From Streptomyces sp. Ru73 (GTDB lineage Bacteria; Actinomycetota; Actinomycetes; Streptomycetales; Streptomycetaceae), in NCBI RefSeq assembly GCF_002920575.1, contig NZ_PQSQ01000006.1, forward strand, positions 1-64,000: a DNA stretch of 64,000 nucleotides, written 5' to 3'. Position numbers and translations under genes: made by a program. Of this stretch, positions 1 to 9,376 are shown piece after piece. Under the pieces are notes generated by a model. It ran no database searches. It saw only the letters and a list, made by a program, of their open reading frames with translations, and was not told the DNA's origin. Every line of letters starts with the position of its first letter. Position 1 is the stretch's first letter.

Positions 1-1395
<1,395 letters not shown>

Positions 1396-1812
1396 TTGAG
1401 TGACCTGCTGGAGCGGCTGCGCGGACGCCGCTGGCGGATGACCTCCCAGCGGCGCGTGGTCGCCGAGGTCCTCAGCGGCGACCACGTCCACCTCACGGCC
1501 GACGAGGTGCACGCACGCGCAGCGGAACGGCTGCCCGAGATCTCCCGCGCGACGGTGTACAACACCCTCGGCGAGCTCGTCGCGCTGGGCGAGATCGTCG
1601 AGGTCTGCACCGAAGGCCGTGCCAAGCGGTACGACCCCAACGCCCACCGGCCGCACCAGCACCTGGTCTGCTCCGGCTGCGGCACCATCCGCGACGTCCA
1701 CCCCGTCGGCGACCCTCTGGCGGGCCTCCCCGACGGCCAGCGCTTCGGCTTCGCCGTCTCCGAGGCCGAGATCACCTACCGCGGCCTCTGCCCGTCCTGC
1801 GCCGCCCGTTAG
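1396..1812 (+). CDS. Fur-family transcriptional repressor, CatR type
   Basis: Peroxide-sensing or metal-dependent DNA-binding repressor of 138 residues, the normal Fur length. The winged helix occupies about residues 10-85 (MTSQRRVVAEVL, ISRATVYNTLGELV). The metal region follows: HRPHQHLVCSGCG has the His-rich sensor segment and the first CxxC, and LCPSCAAR the second CxxC. The start is TTG at 1396, chosen because SDLLERLRGRRWRMT matches the usual N-terminus of this family and an AGAGGTG ribosome site lies upstream. Beside a divergent katG it most likely controls peroxide defence, as CatR and FurA do; which metal it uses cannot be read from the sequence. Confidence 0.9.
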   Translation: MSDLLERLRGRRWRMTSQRRVVAEVLSGDHVHLTADEVHARAAERLPEISRATVYNTLGELVALGEIVEVCTEGRAKRYDPNAHRPHQHLVCSGCGTIRDVHPVGDPLAGLPDGQRFGFAVSEAEITYRGLCPSCAAR

Positions 1813-1883
1813 CGGCCCCCCACCGACCCACCGCCCGCACCCCGGCGGCCCGGGTGCGCCCCGGTGCGCGCGCCGGGGAACAC

Positions 1884-2009
1884 GACCACGCGGTCGTCGG
1901 CGCGGGACCGGCCGGAAGTGTGAGCGCCCGGCGCCTGCTTGCCGCGGGGCGTTCGGCGCATCTGCGGGAGGCCGGGCGCGCCGACGCGGACGTGACCGCT
2001 CCGGCCTTC
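1884..2009 (+). pseudogene. Remnant of a GMC-type flavin oxidoreductase N-terminus
   Basis: In the gap between convergent genes one frame encodes about 42 residues beginning DHAVVGAGPAGSVSARR and continuing REAGRADADVTAPAF. This looks like the N-terminal FAD-binding beta-alpha-beta fold of GMC oxidoreductases (choline dehydrogenase family): a VGAGPAG dinucleotide motif, then an EAG motif, then a (D/P)xAF segment. The frame has no family-like start and the similarity stops just before the stop codon of the adenosine kinase gene. I read it as a decayed 5' end left by a deletion or insertion at the edge of the accessory cluster. The call rests on motif recognition only. Confidence 0.5.
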
Positions 2010-2014
2010 CGCCG

Positions 2015-3007
2015 TCAGGCCGCGGGCGCGGGAACGGCCAGGGCGCCGGACAGGGCGCGGGCCGCCGCCGCGCCGTACGCCGTGGCGATGCGGGACAGCA
2101 GCTCACGTGGGGTGACCGAGTACTCCTGGGGGCCGACGGCCTCCAGGGCCGCCGTGGCCAGCGCACAGCCCAGGCGGGCCGCGTCGGTCGGATCGGCGCC
2201 CCGGGCCGTCGCGGCGAGGAACCCCGCACGGAAGGCGTCGCCGCCGCCGGTGGGGTCGGCGGGGGAGGCGGTCGCCACGGCCGGCACCGCGGTCCGGCCG
2301 CCGGCCGCCGATTCGATGACCACGCCGGCGGCGCCGTGCGTCGTGACCCAGGTGCCGACGCGCGCGAGGACGTCCGCACGGCGCCAGCCGGTGACTTCGG
2401 TGAGCAGGGCGGCCTCGTAGGCGTTGGTGAACAGCCAGCGGGCGCCGGTGACGAGGCCGCGTGCCTGTTCCCCGTCGAGGCGGGCGAGCTGCTGCGAGGG
2501 GTCGGCGGCGAACGGCAGGCCGAGTTCACGGCACTGGACCGTGTGGCGCTCCATGGCCGCGGGATCACCGGCGGAGACCACGACCAGCCCCGGCCGGTCG
2601 GCCGATGCGGCCAGCGGCGCGAGGTCGAGGAGCGCGGACTCGGTCATGGCGCCCGCGTAGAAGGAAGCGATCTGGTTCTGGTCCAGGTCGGTGGTGCACA
2701 GGAAACGCGCGGTTCCGAGGTGGTCGGAGACCCGGACGTGCCGGGTGTCCACGCCGTGTGCTTCCAGCCGGTCGCGGTACGGCGCGAAGTCGGCCCCGAC
2801 CGCGCCGAGCAGGAGCGGGTCCAGGCCGAGCGTCCCCAGGCCGTAGGCGATGTTGGCCGCGGTGCCGCCGTGCCGTACCCGGAGGTCGTCGACGAGGAAG
2901 GACAGCGAGACGTGGGCCAGCTGGTCGGGCAGCAGCTGGTCGGCGAAGCGCCCGGTGAAGGTCGTCAGGTAGTCGGTGGCGATGGAACCGGTGACGGCGA
3001 TGCGCAT
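2015..3007 (-). CDS. adoK: Adenosine kinase, PfkB family
   Basis: Phosphorylates adenosine to AMP in the cytoplasm. The 330 residues closely follow the actinobacterial AdoK pattern: [11 protein letters not shown] at the N-terminus, the [18 protein letters not shown] segment, the [18 protein letters not shown] lid region, [12 protein letters not shown], and the PfkB signature [13 protein letters not shown] with the catalytic Asp (D in GGGDAFR). It is the last gene of a leftward operon and its start overlaps the end of metF by 43 bases. Adenosine is the by-product of S-adenosylhomocysteine hydrolysis, so with metF here and metK at 26.5 kb it fits methyl-cycle support for the cluster. Ribokinase-type sugar kinases are the alternative, but the AdoK-specific segments argue against that. 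Confidence 0.88.
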   Translation of the reverse strand: MRIAVTGSIATDYLTTFTGRFADQLLPDQLAHVSLSFLVDDLRVRHGGTAANIAYGLGTLGLDPLLLGAVGADFAPYRDRLEAHGVDTRHVRVSDHLGTARFLCTTDLDQNQIASFYAGAMTESALLDLAPLAASADRPGLVVVSAGDPAAMERHTVQCRELGLPFAADPSQQLARLDGEQARGLVTGARWLFTNAYEAALLTEVTGWRRADVLARVGTWVTTHGAAGVVIESAAGGRTAVPAVATASPADPTGGGDAFRAGFLAATARGADPTDAARLGCALATAALEAVGPQEYSVTPRELLSRIATAYGAAAARALSGALAVPAPAA

Positions 3008-3969
3008 GACGGCTCTCTCCCTTGGGGGCCGGCGGGCCCACACGCGGCGTACTCGGGCGTTCCCCGGAGGTTCCGGTGGATCTCGAGCGTGGCGGTGGAC
3101 CGGTTGAGGGTGATGTAGTGCAGGCCGGGCGCGCCTTCGTCGAGCAGCCGCCGGGCCATGGCCGTGGCATGGTCGACTCCGATGCGGTGTCCGGCGGCCG
3201 GATCGCCGGCGGCCGCCTCCAGCCTCCGGGCGAGGTCCGCGGGGAAGCGGGCGTTGCTGAGCAGGGCGAAGCGGCGTACCTGCCGGACGTCGGTGGCGGG
3301 CATGATCTCGGGAATGATCGGGATGTCGCAGCCGGCGGCGGCCACCCGGTCGCGGAGCCGCAGGTAGTCCTCGACGTCGAAGAACATCTGGGTGACGGCG
3401 TAGTCGGCGCCGGCCCGGCACTTGGCGACGAAGTGCTGGATGTCGCTCTCCCAGTCGGGCGAGCGCGGATGGCGTTCGGGGAACGCGGCCACGCCGATGC
3501 TGAAGTCGCCCATGGACCGGATGAGTTCCACGAGCTGGGCGGCGTACCGGAAGCCCCGCGGGTGCGGCACCCAGGTGCCCTGCGGGTCGCCCGGCGGGTC
3601 GCCGCGCAGCGCCAGTACGTCCCGTACCCCGGCGTCGGCGTACTGGCCGATGATGTGGCGCAGTTCGGCGACGGAGTGCCCGACGGCGGTGAGGTGGGCG
3701 ACCGGCCGCAGTGTGGTGGCCGCCGCGATACGCGCGGTCATCTCCACGGTGCGGTGGCGGGACGAGCCGCCGGCGCCGTAGGTGACGGAGACGAAGGCGG
3801 GCGCCACCGTCTCGACCCGGCGGATCGCCTGCCACAGCGTCCGCGTGCCCTGCTCGGTACGGGGCGGGAAGAACTCGAAGGAGTACGACGGGCGTCCGGT
3901 GGCGAGCAGTTCGCGGAGGCCCGGCCGGGCGGGGCGGGTCCGCTCCGGCCGGGCGGTGGCGCTCGTCAT
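2965..3969 (-). CDS. metF: Methylenetetrahydrofolate reductase MetF
   Basis: Flavoenzyme that reduces 5,10-methylene-THF to 5-methyl-THF, the methyl donor for methionine synthesis. It is 334 residues and starts MTSATARP. Family landmarks are [14 protein letters not shown] near residue 30, [31 protein letters not shown], and [17 protein letters not shown]. The ATG overlaps the preceding hydratase stop by 4 bases (ATGA), so it is translationally coupled, and its 3' end overlaps adenosine kinase. A genus member should have a housekeeping metF elsewhere, so this is probably a second, cluster-dedicated copy; that is inference. Confidence 0.95.
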   Translation of the reverse strand: MTSATARPERTRPARPGLRELLATGRPSYSFEFFPPRTEQGTRTLWQAIRRVETVAPAFVSVTYGAGGSSRHRTVEMTARIAAATTLRPVAHLTAVGHSVAELRHIIGQYADAGVRDVLALRGDPPGDPQGTWVPHPRGFRYAAQLVELIRSMGDFSIGVAAFPERHPRSPDWESDIQHFVAKCRAGADYAVTQMFFDVEDYLRLRDRVAAAGCDIPIIPEIMPATDVRQVRRFALLSNARFPADLARRLEAAAGDPAAGHRIGVDHATAMARRLLDEGAPGLHYITLNRSTATLEIHRNLRGTPEYAACGPAGPQGREPSCASPSPVPSPPTT

Positions 3970-4823
3970 GCGGCCGCACCGTCGTCGTCGCCGAACTCCG
4001 CCCGTCCCGGGCCGTTCGCCACGAAGGACCGCATGCCGGCCGTACGGTCGGGGGTCGCGAACAGCCCGGCGAAGAGGGACCGTTCGATCTCCAGACCGGC
4101 CGTCAGGTCGGTGCGGGTACCTCGGTCGACGGCGGCCTTCGCGGCCCGCAGGGCGTACGCGGGCCCCTCGGCGAGGCGCCGGGCCGTCGCCATCGCCTCG
4201 GCCACCACCCGGTCGTCCGGCACGACCCGGTCCACCAGTCCGATGCGCAGGGCCTCCGCACTGTCCACGGCGCGGCCCGACAGGATGAGTTCCTTGGCGC
4301 GGCCCAGGCCGACCAGCCGGGGCAGCCGCTGGGTACCGCCGGCGCCCGGAATGACGCCCAGCTGGATCTCCGGCAGTCCGAGCCGGCTGCTCTCCCCGCA
4401 GATCCGCAGGTCGGCGGTGAGCGCGAGTTCGCAGCCGCCACCGAGCGCGGCACCGGTGACGGCGGCGACCACCGGCTGCGGGATGTCCGCGACGGCGGTG
4501 AAGGCGGCCTGCAGCCGGGCCGAGTGGTGGATCATGTCGGGGTAGCTCATGGCGGCCATCTCTTTGATGTCGCCCCCTGCCGAGAACATCCGCCGACCGC
4601 CGACGAGAACGACGGCACGGACGTCCCGGCGGGCCGCCGCCTCGGCCGCTGCCCGCTCCAGGTCGGCCTGGGCGGCACGGTCGAGCGCGTTCACCGGCGG
4701 CCGGTCGAGCAGGATGCGGCCGACACCGCCGGAGACCTCCAGCCGGACGGCGGGGCCTCCCGCCGCGTGCGGCCCGCGGTCCTTCGCCTCCCGCGCGGCG
4801 GCGGCTTCCTTCGGGTACGTCAT
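3966..4823 (-). CDS. Enoyl-CoA hydratase/isomerase (crotonase family)
   Basis: Adds water to, or isomerises, an enoyl-CoA. The 285-residue protein has the crotonase oxyanion-hole regions ([11 protein letters not shown] and [12 protein letters not shown]). Both catalytic glutamates of true hydratases are present: the Glu in GGGCELAL and the Glu in [15 protein letters not shown]. That suggests hydratase chemistry rather than only PaaG-type isomerisation. It lies in the paa-type operon with a 4-base overlap on each side, so it probably acts on the product of the Paa-type oxygenase. The first ~30 residues are a non-conserved Ala/Lys/Arg extension. Start ATG at 4823. Confidence 0.88.
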   Translation of the reverse strand: MTYPKEAAAAREAKDRGPHAAGGPAVRLEVSGGVGRILLDRPPVNALDRAAQADLERAAAEAAARRDVRAVVLVGGRRMFSAGGDIKEMAAMSYPDMIHHSARLQAAFTAVADIPQPVVAAVTGAALGGGCELALTADLRICGESSRLGLPEIQLGVIPGAGGTQRLPRLVGLGRAKELILSGRAVDSAEALRIGLVDRVVPDDRVVAEAMATARRLAEGPAYALRAAKAAVDRGTRTDLTAGLEIERSLFAGLFATPDRTAGMRSFVANGPGRAEFGDDDGAAA

Positions 4824-5560
4824 GCCCACAGCAGACCTCCGTTGACCTCCAGCACGTGCCCGTTGACGTACGTGGCCTCGTCCGACGCCAGGTAGACGGC
4901 GGCGTCCGCGACCTCGTCGGCACGCCCGGGGCGGCCCAGCGCGAAGCGCCGCCGGTACACCGACCACACCTTGTCGTTGCCGGTCAGGTCGCGGCCCATG
5001 CCCTCGTCGACGATGCCGGGGGCCAGGGAGTTGACGAGGATGCCCTTCGGCGCCAGCTCCATCGCGGAGACGCGGGTGAACATCTCCACGGCGGCCTTGG
5101 TGGCGCAGTAGCCCGCGGCACCGACGGCCACCCGGGTGGCCATGCTGGACGAGACGTTGATGATCCGGCCGGCTCCCTGGGCGGCCATGTACGGCAGGAC
5201 GGCGTGGGTGCACAGGTACACGCCGTTGAGGTTGGTGGCGACCATCTCCTGCCAGGCGGCGGGCGCGAGCCGGCCTATTTTGCCGTCCCGGCTGACCCCG
5301 GCGTTGGCGACCAGGACGTCGATCCGCCCGAAGGCGTCCGCGGTCTCCCGCATGAGCTTCCCGACGGAGTCCTCGTCGGTCACGTCGGTGTAGCAGTACC
5401 GTGCGCGGCCCTGCGAGGACTCCAGCAGGGTGTCGATGTCGTGCGGGTTGCGCGCCGCGCACATCACCGACGCGCCCTCGCGCAGGTACCGCTCGGCGAT
5501 GGCCCGCCCGAGTCCCCTGGTGCCGCCGGTGACCACCGCGACCTTTCCGTCCAGCCTCAT
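4820..5560 (-). CDS. Short-chain dehydrogenase/reductase (FabG-like)
   Basis: NAD(P)-dependent oxidoreductase of 246 residues, the classical SDR length. The cofactor motif TGGTRGLG is near residue 11, followed by the NAG segment ([10 protein letters not shown]). The catalytic Ser-Tyr-Lys set is seen in INVSSSMA and YCATK. The C-terminus ends [11 protein letters not shown]. It sits between the hydratase (4-base overlap) and paaD, so a beta-hydroxy- or beta-keto-acyl-CoA step after hydration is plausible. The substrate cannot be read from the sequence. The start at 5560 follows an AGGTGGGG ribosome site that is itself part of a small tandem duplication. Confidence 0.9.
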   Translation of the reverse strand: MRLDGKVAVVTGGTRGLGRAIAERYLREGASVMCAARNPHDIDTLLESSQGRARYCYTDVTDEDSVGKLMRETADAFGRIDVLVANAGVSRDGKIGRLAPAAWQEMVATNLNGVYLCTHAVLPYMAAQGAGRIINVSSSMATRVAVGAAGYCATKAAVEMFTRVSAMELAPKGILVNSLAPGIVDEGMGRDLTGNDKVWSVYRRRFALGRPGRADEVADAAVYLASDEATYVNGHVLEVNGGLLWA

Positions 5561-5567
5561 CCGCCCC

Positions 5568-5593
5568 ACCTCACTTGATGACCTCACTTGATG
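5568..5593. repeat. 13-bp tandem duplication at the paaD/SDR junction
   Basis: ACCTCACTTGATG occurs twice without a gap (5568-5580 and 5581-5593). Read on the coding strand, each copy carries an AAG TGA Lys-stop pair followed by AGGT, so the duplication repeats the end of paaD and the ribosome site of the next gene. It looks like a slippage duplication. Confidence 0.9.
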
Positions 5594-6093
5594 TCCCGGG
5601 CCGAGCCCAGTTCGTCGAACGCGGAGCCGCAGCTGCGGCACAGGAAGGGCGTCCGGCACACGCTGCCGCCGAACCGCCCCAGGCTCTCCACCACGCCGGA
5701 GCCGCAGTACGGGCAGCGGCGAAGCTGCACGGTGGCCGCTTCTCCGCACGCCGGTCCGCGGCCCGCGACGCCGTAACCGCAGCCGCGCAGCGTCCGCAGG
5801 CCGCGCTCGGTCACGTGCTCGGCCCGCCAGGCACCCGGCTGCCACACGACGTGCACGGCCGCGGCGGGCAGCACCGTGGCGACCGCTGCCCGCACCGCGC
5901 CTTCCATCGCGGCGCGCCCCGGACAGGCCGTCCGGGTGGGTGCGAGCACGAGGTCCACCGCGTCGTCGCGCACGGTCAGGGAACGCAGTACGCCCAGGTC
6001 GGCGAGGGTGACGTCGATCTCGGGGTCCCGGACCGCGTACACCGCGGCACGTACCCGGTCCGCCGCGTCCTCCCGGTGCCGTTCCCCCGTCAC
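5584..6093 (-). CDS. paaD: PaaD-like protein (MIP18/DUF59 plus zinc ribbon)
   Basis: Accessory protein of the phenylacetyl-CoA epoxidase system, thought to act in Fe-S or metallocluster assembly. The N-terminal MIP18-like domain has VRDPEIDVTLADLGVL and the TRTACPGR segment at about residues 55-60. The C-terminal zinc ribbon has two CxxC knuckles, CPYCGSG and CRSCGSAFD, and ends as in other PaaD proteins. It is 169 residues. The GTG start at 6093 overlaps the paaB-paaC stop by 4 bases. Its presence supports a working Paa-type oxygenase here and not scattered remnants. Confidence 0.88.
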   Translation of the reverse strand: MTGERHREDAADRVRAAVYAVRDPEIDVTLADLGVLRSLTVRDDAVDLVLAPTRTACPGRAAMEGAVRAAVATVLPAAAVHVVWQPGAWRAEHVTERGLRTLRGCGYGVAGRGPACGEAATVQLRRCPYCGSGVVESLGRFGGSVCRTPFLCRSCGSAFDELGSARDIK

Positions 6094-7241
6094 AGGAACG
6101 CCCCCTGCGGATATCCGGCGCGTACCGTACGCAGCTCGGCGAGCACCTCGCCGAGGCCGGTGCGTCCTTCACCGGTGGTGCGGCGGGGCGGGGACGCCGG
6201 GAGGGCCGGGACGAGTGCCGGCGGCAGGCCGGTGTCGCGCACCAGGGTGTCGAACTGCTTCGTCAGGCTGTCGGCGGGCGGTTCCGCCGCGGCTCCCCAC
6301 CCGCTGTCCGCCGCGGCTCCCGGACCGGCGTCCGCACCCGGAGCGGGGAGCGCCGGGGCGCCGAAGAGGGCCGCCGCTTCCCGGCCGGCGGTGTCCAGCG
6401 CGGCCGCGATGTCCGCGGTGCGGCCTCGCCGGGCGTACTGGGTGACGCGCGCCGACCAGTGGGCGAGGTGCAGCCGCTGTTCGTCGGCCACCGCGGTCAG
6501 CGCCGCCGTGGCGGCGGGGCCGAGGCCCGGCACGTCGAGGGAGCACAGCGCCAGGGCCGCCGCGCCTGCGGCGACGCAGAGCCCGCGGGCGACGGCCCAC
6601 GGGCGGCCGTCCCGCGCGCTCGCGGTGAGCGCCGTGGGCTGCCACAGGGCCGCCGGGCGGTCGAAGAAGTGCGCGTCGGCCTCCGCTTCGCCGTACCCGA
6701 GCAGTTCGAGGAGCGTCCGGGCGTGTGCCAGGTCCTCCTGCGCGATCGAGCCGACCGCGAGGGCCTCCTCCAGCTCCGTGTAGTCCACGGTCCGCTCGGC
6801 GAGCCGGTGCGCGTGCAGGAAGAGGTCGTCGGCGAGCGCCGGCCAGAGCGCCGCCGCACCGTCCGGCACGGTGGCGGGCGCGGGGGAGACGGCGGCGGCC
6901 GGTGTCTCCCCGGTGTCGCGGTGCAGGCCGGCCCGGCGGCGGCGCCGTTCCTGGGGGAAGGCCGGCAGCCGGTAGGGCATCCGGGACTTGCCGTTGAGCA
7001 GGCGGCGGCTGTCGGACTCGGCGGCGTGCACGTCCGCGCGCGGCACCACCCACAGCCGTACCGCGTTGTCGCGCCGGCCGTAGGTGTCGCGGGCCAGCCG
7101 CCAGGCCTGTGCCTCGTCCTCGGCGAGGAGCGAACCGACGTGGGCGAGGGGAGTGGTGCTGCCGCTCTGCAGGAACACCTCGAAGACCAGGAGGCCGTCC
7201 GGTGCCCGCCGCGTGCCGGGCGTCTCGGGGGAAACGGTCAT
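6090..7241 (-). CDS. Fused PaaB-PaaC subunits of a phenylacetyl-CoA-epoxidase-type oxygenase
   Basis: One 383-residue frame carries two proteins that are normally separate. Residues ~1-95 are PaaB-like: FEVFLQSGSTTPLAHVGSLL, then ARDTYGRRDNAVRLWVV and the YRLPAFPQ tail. After an Arg-rich linker, residues ~130-383 are PaaC-like: LADDLFLHAHRLAERT, EDLAHARTLLELLGYG, DEQRLHLAHWSARV, and the C-terminal LGEVLAELRTVRAGYPQG. In E. coli PaaB is 95 residues and PaaC 248. PaaC is the structural partner of PaaA and PaaB a bridging subunit, so the fusion would fix their ratio at 1:1. There is no internal stop or shift in frame. The start at 7241 overlaps the paaA stop by one base. The segment around residues 305-340 is Ala/Gly/Pro-rich and not seen in E. 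coli PaaC. Confidence 0.88.
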   Translation of the reverse strand: MTVSPETPGTRRAPDGLLVFEVFLQSGSTTPLAHVGSLLAEDEAQAWRLARDTYGRRDNAVRLWVVPRADVHAAESDSRRLLNGKSRMPYRLPAFPQERRRRRAGLHRDTGETPAAAVSPAPATVPDGAAALWPALADDLFLHAHRLAERTVDYTELEEALAVGSIAQEDLAHARTLLELLGYGEAEADAHFFDRPAALWQPTALTASARDGRPWAVARGLCVAAGAAALALCSLDVPGLGPAATAALTAVADEQRLHLAHWSARVTQYARRGRTADIAAALDTAGREAAALFGAPALPAPGADAGPGAAADSGWGAAAEPPADSLTKQFDTLVRDTGLPPALVPALPASPPRRTTGEGRTGLGEVLAELRTVRAGYPQGAFL

Positions 7242-8137
7242 CAGGCGGCCCTCCCTACGGTGTTGTCGGCGGTGTTCCGGTCGAGGACGCCGCGTACCCA
7301 GGCCAGCCGGGCCTCGGAGGCCGGCCCGCCGCCCGAGATCACCCGCTTCACCTCGGCCCAGTCGGGCATGTCGAACTCCCACTCGCCGGGCGCCGTCTCG
7401 CGCACCAGCGACGGGTCGACGTGGATGCCGAGGTCACGGAAGACCGGGACGATGCGGGTGAGCCAGCGCTGCCGCAGCTCGTCGTTGCCGTGCGGCTTCA
7501 GCCCGGCGAGGTACATCGGGTTGCCGGGCAGGGTCTCGGTGTCCGGGGGGCCGAAATAGGCGAGGACCCGCCGCATCCAGACCTCGAACGCCTCCTGGGT
7601 GCGGCGGCGCTGAGCGGCGTCGCCGGAGTGCATCACCTCGTGCGTCATGTCCAGCGCGTGCTGGTAGTGGAAGGACTCCTCGCGTTCGATCTTGCGGAGC
7701 GCTCGTGCGTACGGCAGGTAGACGCCCTGCATCAGGGACTGGAACTGCACGATCGCGGCGGAGTTCATCAGCAGCAGGCCGGGCCCGAACTCCTCCCAGC
7801 TCTCGAAGTCGTAGTGGAAGATGTTGTGCACCTTGGCGCGGCCCTCGACGTAGTCGACCAGGATGGACTCCCAGTCGGCGCCCAGGTCCTGGGCGACCCG
7901 GGCGGCGACGTGGCCGTGGCCGACCTCGTCCTGGACCTTGGCCATCAGCATCTGCTTGCGTGCGAGGCTCGGCGCCCGGCCGAGCCATGCGGCGAACGGC
8001 AACACGCCGACCAGTTCGTTGAGCGCCTGCACGGAGGCGAACTTCCGGGCCCCGGCGCGTACGTCGCTGGGCATGGGGTCATTGAGCTCGTAGAGGCGGC
8101 GCGGGGCGCTCTGCCGGGTGGGCGGGGATGCGGACAT
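7241..8137 (-). CDS. paaA: PaaA-like diiron oxygenase catalytic subunit
   Basis: Catalytic subunit of a phenylacetyl-CoA-1,2-epoxidase-type multicomponent oxygenase, 298 residues (E. coli 309). The diiron ligand motifs are intact: KVQDEVGHG with Glu71 and His74, and EREESFH with Glu154 and His157. Other family segments are WLGRAPSLARKQML, NSAAIVQFQSL, and FDMPDWAEVKRVISG. An AGGAAGG ribosome site precedes ATG 8137. The operon continues to paaBC and paaD, but no PaaE reductase is encoded anywhere in the window. Related oxygenases also serve antibiotic pathways (AntHIJKL in antimycin acts on a carrier-bound aminobenzoyl group), so the substrate need not be phenylacetyl-CoA. Confidence 0.92.
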   Translation of the reverse strand: MSASPPTRQSAPRRLYELNDPMPSDVRAGARKFASVQALNELVGVLPFAAWLGRAPSLARKQMLMAKVQDEVGHGHVAARVAQDLGADWESILVDYVEGRAKVHNIFHYDFESWEEFGPGLLLMNSAAIVQFQSLMQGVYLPYARALRKIEREESFHYQHALDMTHEVMHSGDAAQRRRTQEAFEVWMRRVLAYFGPPDTETLPGNPMYLAGLKPHGNDELRQRWLTRIVPVFRDLGIHVDPSLVRETAPGEWEFDMPDWAEVKRVISGGGPASEARLAWVRGVLDRNTADNTVGRAA

Positions 8138-8202
8138 GAACGGACAGCCTTCCTGTCATCGGTGGCGCGAGCGGTGCGGGCGGCGGTGCGTCGGAGCCCG
8201 GC

Positions 8203-9198
8203 TCAGTACCAGGTCAGGACGGCGGCGCCGGCCGTCATGCCGCCGCCGACACCGGCCAGCACCAGGTGCTCGCCGCGCGCGAAGGGCCGGCGGTGGTGCT
8301 CGGTGGCGAGGGTGAGGGGGATGGACGCGGCGGCGGTGTTGCCGAAGACGGGGGCGGTCAGCGGCACCCGTGCCGGGTCCACCCCCAGCTCGGCCACGCA
8401 GGCCTCCACCAGGCGGGTGTTGGCCTGGTGGAGGATGAAACGGCCCACGTCGTGGAGGCCGAGCCCGGCCTGGTCCAGGGCCGCCGCGATGACCTTGGGC
8501 AGGGTGCGCAGCGCGTAGTCGCGCACCGGTCTGCCCTGCATGCGGAAGAAGTGTTCGCCGGCCTCCCGGGCCGCGGCGTCGGACGGCTTGCGGGTGCCGC
8601 CGGCGACCACCTCGACGTAGTCGCGGTACTCGCCGTGGGCCTGGAGCTCCAGGCCGCGCAGCCCGTAACCGTGGGGCACGGGACCGAGCACGGCCGCGCC
8701 GGCGCCGTCCCCGAAGAGGCTGACGGTGCGCCGGTCGGTCCGGTCCATCAGCGAGGAGTAGAGGTCGGCGCCGACGACCAGCCCGTACCGGCCGGGCATG
8801 CGGTGGCCGAGCATCGACTCGGCGACGGCGAACGCGTAGAGGAAGCCGCTGCACACGGCGTTGACGTCGAAGGACGGGACGTCGCTGAGGCCGAGTTCCT
8901 GCTGCGTCAGCACCGCGGTGGACGGCTGGGGCTGGTCGGGGGTGGACGTCGCCACGATGAGGACGCCGAGGTCGGCCGCTGCGTCCCCGCTCTCCCGCAG
9001 GGCCTGTGCGGCGGCCTCGGCGGCGAGCCGGGACGTCCGCGTGCCGGGCGCCGCGTAGCGCCGTTCGGTGATTCCGGTGCGTTCCTCGATCCAGGCCGGA
9101 TCGGCCCCGCTCCAGGCGGCGATGCGGGCGTTGTCGACGACATCCGGCGGGACGTGCGCACCCAGGCCCACGATTCCGATCGGCTGCGGAGTGTCCAT
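8203..9198 (-). CDS. 3-oxoacyl-ACP synthase III (KASIII), canonical triad
   Basis: Claisen-condensing enzyme of the FabH family, 331 residues. All three catalytic residues are present: Cys116 in NAVCSGF, His in ILHQANTR, and Asn in VFGNTAAASIP. It is the first gene of the leftward paa-type operon. The start ATG 9198 was preferred over an in-frame ATG at 9243 because QPIGIVGLGAHVP is then close to the N-terminus and GAAGGGCC lies upstream. Its promoter is part of the palindromic control region at 9242-9310, and 9243 would fall inside the -10. The acyl donor is probably made by the divergent ligase; that is inference. Confidence 0.93.
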   Translation of the reverse strand: MDTPQPIGIVGLGAHVPPDVVDNARIAAWSGADPAWIEERTGITERRYAAPGTRTSRLAAEAAAQALRESGDAAADLGVLIVATSTPDQPQPSTAVLTQQELGLSDVPSFDVNAVCSGFLYAFAVAESMLGHRMPGRYGLVVGADLYSSLMDRTDRRTVSLFGDGAGAAVLGPVPHGYGLRGLELQAHGEYRDYVEVVAGGTRKPSDAAAREAGEHFFRMQGRPVRDYALRTLPKVIAAALDQAGLGLHDVGRFILHQANTRLVEACVAELGVDPARVPLTAPVFGNTAAASIPLTLATEHHRRPFARGEHLVLAGVGGGMTAGAAVLTWY

Positions 9199-9241
9199 GG
9201 AGAGTTCGGCCCTTCGCGTCGGTGAGCGGTCGGCTGCGGTC

Positions 9242-9310
9242 ATGCAAGCAGTCGTGAAACTGGGTTGTCAATATTGTCATTGACAGGAGGGAAAAGTAGT
9301 CAAGTATGGT
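9242..9310. promoter_or_regulatory. Divergent promoter and palindromic operator, copy 1
   Basis: The core is TGTCAATATTGTCATTGACA at 9266-9285, an inverted repeat with 7-base arms and a 6-base spacer. Each arm ends in an outward-facing TTGACA, a perfect -35. Leftward: TTGACA, 18 bases, TTGCAT (complement of 9242-9247), driving the KASIII/paa operon. Rightward: TTGACA, 19 bases, TATGGT (9305-9310), driving the acyl-CoA ligase. A 69-base copy with the same layout sits at 18809-18877. A regulator bound to the palindrome would block both -35 elements; which of the local regulators does so is unknown. Confidence 0.8.
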
Positions 9311-9376
9311 GCGGGACCGTCAAGTCGCTGTCGCGCTTCCGCCCGTACGGGGGAGCGGAGCCCCAGGAGGCATCGG

